DNA of 36,555 nucleotides, taken from the NCBI RefSeq assembly GCF_000003605.2, contig NW_003142304.1, positions 798,305 to 834,859 on the forward strand, given 5' to 3'. Below, piece by piece: positions 27,749-36,555 of the stretch (within the stretch, counting starts at the first letter, position 1; each line of letters starts with the position of its first letter). The position numbers and the translations under genes were made by a program. The DNA is from Saccoglossus kowalevskii. Taxonomy: Eukaryota > Hemichordata > Enteropneusta > Harrimaniidae. The notes under the pieces were generated by a model. It searched no databases. It had not been told where the DNA came from and saw only the letters and a list, made by a program, of their open reading frames with translations.

Positions 27749-28305
27749 TGTCAGGGGCGAATCTCGTCTCTGTCTCTATACACGTCCCCTTGAGGTACGG
27801 GATCAGGAAAGTCACTAAAACTCTACAGTCAAATAAGACAAACACAACGAAATACGTTTCAACTTTCGTCTTAGTCGATCAGTTGAGCACTCTATAAGAC
27901 ACAGCGTCCTGGGGAAAAATCCCCAAGACTATCGCAAGGCTGACCCAAGACTAGCCCAAGACTGGACTGCCTCAAGGCTCGCCCCAAGACTCTCCAGGAC
28001 TGGACTGCGTCTGTCCTCGTGTACTCGCCAAGACCAACTAAAACAACTTTATTAATTTTCAAAACTCTAACCAATTACAATACAGTTAAAAGACTATAAG
28101 GCGTAACCTTCAATCATACAGCCAATCACACTAAGCACTGAACACGTCATATCTTTTGATTAATCGTTCACTACATTCATAATTGCGAATACTAACTGTC
28201 AGAAATAGTAGTCCGAATAGCGACGGTTATCTCATAATTAGTTCCAAATCACTGAGTCGAGTTCCGTCCAAAACCTCGCCTGCCTAAACGTTGCCAGACA
28301 TAACA
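27749..28305 (-). mobile_element. Solo-LTR-like repeat, copy B (inverted relative to copy A)
   Basis: Reverse complement of the family at 3368-3847, bounded by TGTTATG at 28305 and CCTGACA at 27749. It is about 80 bp longer than copy A, mainly through repeated CAAGAC/CCAGGACTGGACTG units near 27920-28010. CCAAT-type boxes (read on the minus strand as ATTGGCT and ATTGGTT) are conserved. No target duplication was found. It sits some 24 kb from copy A in inverted orientation, with the cysteine-module gene between them. Confidence 0.5.
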
Positions 28306-29911
28306 CAGCCGTTTACTCGTAATCAACTAATTAAGTCGATCAACAGATACGCAAAAACAAATTCACCACATTATTATGCATACATGTTAGTTATTAAGCA
28401 CTGCTGTAGATAGACATGGAACAAGAGCTATAATATATTGGTCATATATGGTCATGTGATCTCATTAAAAGTCTCTCATCTCAATATTGATTTTTTAGGT
28501 TTAAAAGAAATATTTAAAAAAAAAACCTTTGCAAATGCAGTGGAAGAAAACCCGTTTTTTAAGTTTATCGTTTTATATGTTATAGATAGATATATATAAA
28601 CAGATAGATAGTTTATTCTGTAAATGATGAATTTTTTTTATAAAAATAAAAGTAACTTTTTCAACCTAAATATTTTTAGTCCGAGGCAGTCAAACCACAC
28701 AAATGACCGCAAAACGCAACATTGCAAATTTCAGCTCAATCTGATAAATGTTTCTGGATATAAAAGCACTCAGTAAGAGTCAACAAAGGGTGAAATATTT
28801 GAGGTTCCAGGAACCTTAGTCACACTTCTATAGAGATTTATTAATTCCGCTGTTTTAACCTTTGAAGTAGTGTAAATAACGATTTAGGCTAGCACTGAAT
28901 ACTTGTGTCCATCCAGTGAAAGCACTGGCGTCATTAAAAATAGTATATTTAGTCACACACTCGAGACTTTGACTAAAAGCTTTTTACGAGAATATTTTTT
29001 GCGCAAAGCTAAAACCAAAGATCAAGTTTCATCATTGTCATGGCAAAAATAGATCAAAAGTTAGCTGATGAAACTCAGCTGATGCAATTAATTTGATGAT
29101 ATAATCATCGCATGCCCCGGGGGCACTGTCTTTTCACATTAATAGGGGTGTGTGGCCGGGAAGTAAAACCCCAGATCCCATCATAGACCATTTTCACCTC
29201 ATAAACCATACCTTTTTATAGACCAAATAGTGATTTTGTATATCCCATCAGAAACCAAATTGTCACTAAATTTATTAAGTTATAGGTCGAATCTACTCAT
29301 CACCCGGACTCGTACATCTAAATGAACGATCAATCCAAATAGTGATCATAATAAAGCAAACGTTGTTTACACTTAATAAAAAGTACATTTTCTCTGTCAG
29401 TTCTCGTGCTAGCAAAATAAAAATGACATTGTTTGAAAGTAGAGATTATGGGCTACAAGTACATATGACGTTTATGATAGGGTTAAAATGGTAGGTCAAA
29501 GGTCACATCAAAATAAGACTCTCAACAACTAGTTCAGCTACAAATTTAACATGGCACTATTTTGGTCTGAGAAGCCGCAGACATATGCAAAGACAACCGA
29601 AATGTAGAGAGTCTACTTGTTAAAATGGGTGCCAAAATGTGTGTCTATACCCAAATACCAGGGTCTCTCACAACTGGTCCATGACCTTCAGGGTCACCAG
29701 CCGCTGATTTTGAATTTGCCATTAAATTATTTATTCCAAATGAATTTGTCAATTATTTTCTATTTCTTCAAGGTCCATGCATTTATTAGTGTGACAGTTT
29801 TTTTTATTACCGTGTTTTGATTACCATATCTTTTCCTAAAAGGTTCCCAAGGTGAACAATAACATTTCATATTAATAAAACTCATACGCAATAAATATCA
29901 GGCTCAACGTG
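28306..29911. other. Noncoding stretch with simple repeats
   Basis: Holds a GATA/ATAG run at 28583-28615. At 29112-29300 a GCCCCGGGGGCACT start leads into a series of degenerate 'atagaccATTTT / taaaccATACC / tagaccAAATA' units, which looks like a decayed repeat family. No gene is supported. Confidence 0.4.
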
Positions 29912-29917
29912 TTTATT
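29912..29917 (-). terminator. Poly(A) signal AATAAA for the exon at 29987-30068
   Basis: AATAAA on the minus strand, 70 nt downstream of the stop codon at 29987. The position is right for the 3' end of the gene whose last exon precedes it. Confidence 0.6.
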
Positions 29918-29986
29918 TACATTAAAATATCACAAAAAGTTAAAATTCAAATTTCAATATATAAAAAAATTACTAAAATTAACAAA

Positions 29987-30068
29987 TTATTCTAAATCAT
30001 TCTTCCTCAAAGCTGTTTCTCCTGTCTTAATATAGTACATCACTTCATCATCAACACTTAATGCTTTT
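29987..30068 (-). CDS. Terminal coding exon of an unidentified host gene
   Basis: A clear acceptor (TTTGTTTATTACAG|) starts an 82-nt segment. Its only fully open phase (one base completing a codon, then 26 codons and TAA) reads KALSVDDEVMYYIKTGET and then ALRKNDLE. A poly(A) signal follows 70 nt after the stop. The composition is that of an ordinary soluble protein C-terminus. I do not recognise the protein. Upstream exons must lie at higher coordinates on the minus strand. I found none convincing before the right edge, so they are probably beyond it. If so, the LINE at 30180-35429, which is in the opposite orientation, occupies the last intron. Confidence 0.5.
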
Positions 30069-30452
30069 CTGTAATAAACAAAAACAAAATAGGGTTAAAT
30101 AGAAATCCTACATGTATAGAGTGAGCAAGGTATTTTAAAAAGAACTAATAAAGTTTATTATTATAAACTTCTACTACTACTACTCGGAGGGGTCGGACGT
30201 GTGTGCGATCGGCTCTGTATTCGACTAGCTGTAGCGGCTCTTTTGGAGTACTTGCGGTGTCTACCGGGCACGAACACCTTTGTAAATATTGAGTATAGCT
30301 TTCTGTATATATGTTGTTTTACTTTTCCAGCGGATTACTGCTATCTTGGTTCATTTTTATTTCACTTTTGGGTGGTGAGCGGCGAGCAAGATGGCCGCCG
30401 CTCAAAACATGTCACGCACGTCATTCAACTACAAGTGCGTTGACACGCAACC

Positions 30453-31715
30453 ATGCTGTCAAATGTGAGAATCTGGAAAGGGTTCCAGTACGTAGAAATT
30501 ATAGCGGAGGAGGTCGGTGCAGAAAACATCATTTCTGCTTCAAGGATGAACAGATCAGTTGTCATTTTCTTGTCTCGTGTTGAACTGGCTGACCAACTCA
30601 CAACATCGGGGATACAGTGTAGGGTCAATTTATTGCCGTGGAACCCCTTGTCCGCCCCTCAACTAAACTTATTTTGTCCAATGTTCCCTCTTTTTTACCA
30701 AATGAGTTTGTGTTAAGATAGCTGTCAGGTTACGGACGTGTTGTGAGTGCAATACGTACGATCCCTCTTGGATGTAAAAATCCAGCACTCAAACACGTTC
30801 AGTCATTTAGAAGGCAGGTTCACGTTCACACCGATAATGTTACAATCAGTGGTCTAATCCCAATTGTGTATGCGGGCCACACGTACAACATATATGTTTC
30901 TACGGATGAAATGGTATGTTTTCATTGCAGTATGAAAGGTCACACCCGCAGAAACTGCTCAGGTGTACACAATAACGTAAACCAAATTAACAATGTCCCC
31001 GAACCTGATAGTGAGAATACAAAGAACAATACAGATCAACATACTCGTAATCAAAATGAACAAGAAAACAGTGTTGCAAATAATAATATATCATCCGAAA
31101 TACCTCAAAGTGTCAACAATGTTATAGAATATGATGATATAACCGCAGAATGTAGTGCCAAAAACGATATTACTCAAACGAATTCTGAAAAAACGAAAGC
31201 GTCAAAAAAGGTGGAATTCAACAAAAGACAAAAGGTATGTATGTTGCATTCCAATGAATCGCCTTCTATTTCTTCTGTTGAAGAGAGGGCACGAACCCCT
31301 CCTTCATCCCCTCCCACTTCTTATGCTCAGGCGGTGGCTTATAACCCCCGTCCTCTTTCCACCTCTGCGGGCGCTGATACAGATACAGCGCCGCCCCATG
31401 TTTTTGCTGACGTTATTGTGGACAAGCCTTGTGTCGGTTGCGTCGGACATCTCGGAGTTGTCAGGATTTTCCGAGATGTCAAATACAACAGATTCTGGAC
31501 AACACATCACTGATGACTATATTAAAGAATTTCTGAAATCTACCATGCACTCAAAGAAATTTATTGATAAATGCTATGATTTTTGTCCTAATTTAAACAC
31601 ACTTTCAAAACAACTTACACATTATCGCTCAACACATCATCTCACTACGTCACAAAAAGCCCGAATATTAAAACTTGTGAATAAAATAAAGAAACACGTA
31701 TTTCTTACTCTCTAA
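30453..31715 (+). pseudogene. LINE ORF1 (RNA-binding protein with CCHC zinc knuckle)
   Basis: The first part (frame of 30453) reads FQYVEIIAEEVGAENIISAS, then RMNRSVVIFL, up to about 30640. After a frameshift the protein continues with SAIRTIPLGCKNPALKHV, SFRRQVHVH and the zinc knuckle MVCFHCSMKGHTRRNC (C-x2-C-x4-H-x4-C, about 30911-30960). An Asn/Gln/Ser-rich linker follows. A second shift near 31450 leads to the conserved C-terminus (MSNTTDSGQHITDDYIKEFL…CPNL) ending at TAA 31713-31715. In these LINEs ORF1 coats the RNA as part of the retrotransposition particle. Two frameshifts and a stop near 30716 inactivate it. ORF2 starts one base after its stop. Confidence 0.75.
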
Positions 31716-31716
31716 A

Positions 31717-34700
31717 ATGAAGACCAGTTACCCCTGGTTATTACTTTTTACTTCCCTTATATCCATGGCGGCATCAATATCTGCTGTAACCCTCAACATG
31801 AGCGGGGGCCGCGATTCACTTAAAAAGTATCACGTTTTTGAGTACTTGAAAAGGGAATTTCACTGTAACGTATATCTGCTTCAGGAAACGCACACTCTAA
31901 GACGTGAGGAACATAGCTGGCGTGTAGTATGGCGTGGGAAGTGTGCATTTTCGCACGGTACATCTAACTGCGGAGGCGTAGCCACCCTTTTTGCTCCAAA
32001 TTCTATTGTTGATATTTTAAATGTTAATAGTGTAATACCCGGTCACATATTACACACACATGTTGAACTTGATAACAAACCACTGCACATCATTAATGTA
32101 TATGCACTTGCCACAGCTATGGAGCGCCTCCAATGCTTTGAAAAATTAAAGCGATACATGAATACATTGAGCAATGACCCTGTGGTTATAGGGGGAGATT
32201 TCAACTGTACAATTTCACCTGGTATTGACCGTAATGGTGGCGTTGAACCACATCCTCGTACGGCCTCTATTTTTGAGAATATTTTGCGGCGTTTTAAGTT
32301 GGTAGACGCATGGCGGCAAAAGTATGGTAACACTAGTCATTTCACATGGGGGAGAGGGAATACACTTGTCAGACTGGACAGGTTTTTTATCAGTAAACAC
32401 ATGAACAACAGTATTCGTAAAATATCCATCCATAACTCAGCAGCGGCATTTTCAGATCATTCTGCAGTGTATATTGAAATACTACAAAAACGGCTTAACA
32501 ACCGTACTATCCTGTATGGTGCATGAATTGTGATGTGCTCGATGATGAGGATTATGTTAATCTAATCACTGAGTTCTGGGGTAACTGGCGAACGCAACGT
32601 ATGTCTTATAATACAATCCAACAGTGGTGGGACATTGAAAAGCACAAAATCAAATTACTATCGCAACAGTACTCTCAGTACAAATACTCAAAACATAAGC
32701 AACTTAAACGGGAAACTAAAAATGACATTAAATATATGCAAAGTCAAATTAAGAGAGACAATACACAGACATATACTGAAAAAAAACTTACTCATGCAAC
32801 TGACACGTACTGAATCAAGGGGCCCTGCTTTACGTTCGCGCCACCAACACCTTAATGAAAGTGACATCTGTAATTTCTTTTTCTTTAATCTTGAAAAACA
32901 AAAAGGTAAAAGAAAAACGATATCACAGCTCCAACGCCCGAATGGTAGCCTCACTGATTGTCCACGGGAAATCCGTGAAATTGTAAATACCTTTTACAAA
33001 AACTTGTATACACAGCAAAGTATTGATAACGAGGCTCAAGATAACATTTTGAAAGATTTGCCCCAGGTCAGCGATAGCGACCGGGCTGACCTTGACACTG
33101 AAATTACATTTGAAGAGCTAACCAACACTGTTAAAGTGCTCCCAGGAGGGCGCACTCCAGGCATCGACGGGCTGCCTAATGAATTTTATAAAACAATGTG
33201 GCCAATGTTAGAAAGAGATCTTTTTGATGTCATCACCCAGTCAATAAGTGATGGTAACTTTCAATTGTCTTGTACTCGTGCTGTAATCACGTTGGTTCCC
33301 CAAAAGGGGGACACCACTAATGTAAAAAATTGGCGCCCAGTGAGCTTGCTTTGCAGTGATTACAAGATCTACACTAAATGCCTGTCACTGCGCCTGCGCA
33401 ATGTCATTGATAGTATCGTCCATCTGGATCAGACTTGCTGCGTACCTAACCGCCATATCCATGACAATATACACCTGCTTCGTTTTTCGTGACAGTATTG
33501 ATTTTGCAAATTCTACTAATTCTCCGCTTGGTATTGTAGCAATTGATCAAGAGAAAGCTTTTGATAGAGTGAATCATGATTATCTTAAAAACATGTTGTC
33601 AGCTTTTGGTCTTGTGGAACGTTTTATTTCTTATATAAATTTGATTTACAACTACCCTCAGTCCTTAATCCGTATTAATGATACACTCACGGCACCCATT
33701 GTTCTGTCGAGGGGTATCAGGCAGGGGTGTGCACTGTCTGCCCAGCTTTTTGTGTTGGCCATTGAACCTCTGCTGGATAAAATTCGCAAGAGCGATATGC
33801 AGGGGATTAAAATCCCTAATGCCAATGGCTATAATACTAAATTGACAGCTTACTGCGATGATTTAGAATGCTTTGCAACACGAAATGAGGATTTTAATGA
33901 ACTCGCTTACGAACGTGCTACAAATGCTCGTATCAACATAGAAAAATCAAAAGGATTATGGGCGGGGGCGTGGCGTAATCGTGTGGACTCACCATTGCAA
34001 ATTAAATGAAATAACTTTGGTCTTAAACTGTTGGGGGTATATCTTGGGAATGACGAGGCATTCGTTAACAAAAACTGGATTGAGGTCGTTCAAAAGATCG
34101 AATGTAAACTTGATCACTGGTCTCACTTTGCCCCAGGTATGTCATATAGAGGGCGCACCATTGTTATTAATAATATTCTTGCATCCCAACTTACATATTG
34201 CCTTAACAGTCTTTCCCCTCCTCACGATACTGTCAAATACATCCAAAGTCTAATGAATGATTTTTTCTAGCAGGGGCGTCATTGGCTACCTGCAGACGTT
34301 CTCTACCTTCCTTTGAAGAGGGGTGGTCAGAATATTGTTCACATTGAATCACGCATCTTCGCAATGCGGATTCAATATCTACAGCGCTACCTCTACTCTG
34401 ACTGTGAACATCCCTGTTTTAAATTCACTGACTACTACTTTAGCAAAGTTGGTAATCTTGGGTACACTAAACAATTGCTTGTAACCAACATAACTACATC
34501 TCTTGAGTCTTTGCCCCTATACTATAGTGAAACTCTCCACTTCTGGTCAAGCTTGGATAAACATCGCAAGGACATGATCGACAACGAAAATAATGTATTT
34601 AGTGAACCGATCTTTAATAATTCCGTATTTTAAACCCTATTAACCAAGAACCGTTATTTTTTGATCAGTTTGTGGAGGCAAGCATTGCCAAAGTGGTTGA

Positions 34701-35370
34701 TCTTATCGAGGGACATACTAAAGCCTGCAGCTGGCGTGTGGGTCGGGATTACTCAGATATAATTAATATACACTCACAACTCACATATTAAACACTAAAT
34801 TGAAAACCATTCATGATGCACTACCCCCATCGTTAACAACTAAAATCAATTATCTTCTTACTGATGAACAACCACTTGTTTATGACCGATAAAATTACAT
34901 CTTTGATCTCTAAGTTTTTGGATCAGCTTATGTTGCCATTATACAAGTTGGAAAAGGGGGTTATTTACAAATATATCATTAACGTTCGCTTTACTTCTGA
35001 GCATCCAGAGCGCGTGGACAGTCCTTGGATGGATATTCTTGATGTTCCAATTCAGACACGACCTAATTTTGCGGCTTGCTATGATCCACCTGTTACCAAG
35101 CTTAATGGTGAACTACAATGGCGTATTATGCACGGTGCATATACCACAGTGGGGTTCCTCTTTAATGCTGGACTATCGACTAGCAGAGCGTGCCCGTTAT
35201 GTGGAGAAATGGATTCCTTGAAGCATATCTTTTTTGACTGCCCCGGTATATCTGACCATCTGACCCGTTTCAAAAATATAACTGTTAAGCTAACCCACGC
35301 ACATAATGATATCCCTCCATGGTGGTTTGTTATATTTCCTCCACCTAGATCACGTGCATTTACATCATAA
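31717..35370 (+). pseudogene. LINE ORF2 (APE endonuclease + reverse transcriptase)
   Basis: ATG at 31717. The endonuclease occupies 31770-32500, with TLNMSG, LLQETH, VIGGDFNC, LDRFF and FSDHSAV, so all its usual catalytic motifs are visible. A shift near 32520 leads to a linker (FWGNWR…QWWDIEKHKIK), and another near 32800 to the RT: GGRTPGIDGLPNEFYK, NWRPVSLL, QTCCVPNRHIHDNIHLL. A shift near 33485 continues with GIVAIDQEKAFDRVNHDYL, RGIRQGCALSAQLF and AYCDDLE, where Cys replaces Ala of the usual YADD. Stops at 34007, 34268 and 34631 and a later shift follow. The C-terminal cluster RACPLCGEMDSLKHIFFDC is near 35190. The ORF ends at 35370, immediately before the tail. Confidence 0.82.
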
Positions 35371-35371
35371 C

Positions 35372-35426
<55 letters not shown>

Positions 35427-35429
35427 ATA
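35372..35429 (+). repeat. (TAAA)n tail of the LINE
   Basis: About 14 uninterrupted TAAA units directly following the ORF2 stop. The tail's position right after the coding end, with no 3' UTR, is unusual for a Tx1-type element and may reflect 3' truncation or insertion at a pre-existing microsatellite. Looser AATAAA-rich sequence continues to about 35465. Confidence 0.9.
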
Positions 35430-35537
35430 CAAGTAAATCAATAAAAACACCAATAAATAAAAACACTGCGTCGTCGCAGCATAGAACGTTTGTGACATAT
35501 CTTAGCCCCGAGCATATAACTACCCTTAATGGAAGGG

Positions 35538-35755
35538 TCGCGGAGAACCCGGAATCACAGACATGTACACTAGAAGTTATGCACGGAAAAGCCTGCAAAA
35601 TTATTCTGCAAAGTAGGTAATTAATATGCATGGCTTCTGGAATTATTCGCGGAGAACCCGGAATCACAGACATGTACACTAGAAGTTATGCACGGAAAAG
35701 CCTGCAAAATTATTCTGCAAAGTAGGTAATTAATATGCATGGCTTCTGGAATTAT
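35538..35755 (+). repeat. Perfect 109-bp tandem duplication
   Basis: Units 35538-35646 and 35647-35755 appear identical over 109 bp (start TCGCGGAGAACCCGG, end CTTCTGGAATTAT). With no divergence, the duplication is either very recent or an assembly error. Confidence 0.9.
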
Positions 35756-36555
35756 CTGAAATTATCAGCCTGGTATTCCTCGGCGTTCTGTGATTTCGTT
35801 ATTTCTACTCACTGGCGGACACAGCAATTTGGCGAGATGGCGCTCCTATTGACGTGGCCAAAGGTGGGCTGGGTTTGTCAATTCATTTGTAATTTTATTT
35901 GCGGGCTGAAGAGGGTAAGGCGCCTAGCGCGACTCCCCCCCCCTAACTCCGCGAGTGCTATTAATAAAATTTCGTTATCGTGGTAAACCCTATATCAAAT
36001 GAATATACGCTGTGTTCATAATCCCATGTCCGGCCATGTGCTTACTTACTTGTATTGTCGCCGAGGACCCAACAAGACAACAAAAATGAAATAATGGTAG
36101 GGTAACATTGCTCGTTGTAATCGAAGAGACGAAACGAAACGAGATGAAACAAAACGAAACGGAATGATACACATAAAGACAATTAAACTGTAATCAGAGA
36201 AAATGGGTTTTAAATGAAAAATATTAACAAAATATTTGCCGAAAATAATATTAATCAGTAAATGGTTCGTGTCGCTTACAGATAATCGGAATTCTGTAAT
36301 CAGGGAAACAAGGGTTCTACACGTACAATATTCACAACTGTCGGACGAAATCCGACAAGTATATTCACCTTTCAGTCGTGCGTATAACGACATAAAACAT
36401 TTGCCAACAATTTTCTGATTATCTGTAAGCGTTGACCTTATATACAACAAAAAATCCACAAAAGGTGTGATCATTCATGCCATCTCAATCAACATTTGGA
36501 AATAATATTTTCTCTTAATTTGAAACCGTAGAATATATACTTTGATGAACTCAAT
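35756..36555. other. Right-edge stretch without a recognised gene
   Basis: A GAAAC-rich low-complexity run lies at 36120-36162. A minus-strand frame of 142 codons (36474-36046) has no motif. Possible minus-strand donors (GTAAGT near 36045, GTAAGC near 36280) exist without identifiable exons. Upstream exons of the gene ending at 29987 could in principle lie here, but I cannot show it. Confidence 0.35.

Larger units (their letters stand above)
30180..35429 (+). mobile_element. Tx1/L1-like non-LTR retrotransposon, near full length, inactive
   Basis: Two-ORF organisation with a 5' leader (from about 30180, just after a (CTA)n run), ORF1 with a zinc knuckle, ORF2 with APE-type endonuclease, reverse transcriptase and a C-terminal CCHC cluster, and a (TAAA)n tail at 35372-35429. 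The wording of the RT block (QTCCVPNRHIHDNIHLLR; DQEKAFDRVNH) and of ORF1 (ENIISASRMNR; IPLGCK; FRRQV) is that of the Tx1 group. At least seven frameshifts or stops make it inactive. No target-site duplication could be recognised. Confidence 0.82.

Noticed and set aside
32635-32954. Minus-strand frames inside the LINE (for example 32688-32954, 32043-32333)
   Set aside because: They are antisense to well-recognised ORF2 domains.

Overview
This is eukaryotic, almost certainly invertebrate animal DNA. It is AT-rich, its genes are split by GT-AG introns, and it is crowded with decayed transposons typical of marine invertebrates: Tx1-type and other LINEs, a Penelope-like element, PIF/Harbinger, a THAP-type transposase of ISL2EU kind, hAT-like miniature elements and tRNA-derived SINEs. 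A mollusc, another lophotrochozoan or a hemichordate would fit; the sequence alone does not settle it. There is one assembly gap (23168-23560).

The outstanding feature is a minus-strand gene at 11094-6033. Assembled by eye it has a TATA box, a signal-peptide exon, a 19-nt microexon and seven in-phase cassette exons, each encoding one small eight-cysteine module ending in Cys-Cys. The predicted product is a secreted protein of 337 aa with 56 module cysteines. The core of each module (Gly-x-Cys-Arg-Lys-x-His-Cys, an acidic stretch, then Cys-Cys-Val) resembles the beta-defensin / big-defensin fold pattern plus one extra cysteine pair. Two module types, here called K and T, originally alternated. 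Several T copies and one K copy are dead relics, and three T relics adjoin the same SINE-derived sequence, which records the order of duplication. I know no described gene of this architecture, so I treat it as a candidate undescribed multi-module defensin-like locus.

Other host-gene evidence is partial. At the left edge a promoter with three heat-shock elements and a TATA box points off the window (minus strand, 410-630). At 30068-29987 there is a terminal coding exon with a poly(A) signal, on the minus strand, whose upstream exons I could not find. A Tx1-type LINE in the opposite orientation lies directly on its upstream side.

Layout: 1-640 heat-shock-type promoter; 780-1310 LINE relic; 3368-3847 solo-LTR-like repeat, with an inverted relative at 27749-28305; 6033-11094 cysteine-module gene with SINEs in its introns; 11.8-13.7 kb diverged duplications and a hAT-like element; 14.0-15.5 kb split remains of a gene with a YqaJ-like piece; 15.5-16.9 kb LINE 3' end next to a THAP/HTH transposase relic; 18.6-19.6 kb 157-bp minisatellite; 19995-26156 a Harbinger element with TAA target duplication, carrying a nested Penelope-like element, a MADF/BESS-type gene relic, a P2RX7_C-like relic split by a TA-flanked miniature element, and the end of a DDE transposase; 30180-35429 a nearly full-length but frameshifted Tx1-like LINE; then a perfect 109-bp tandem duplication.
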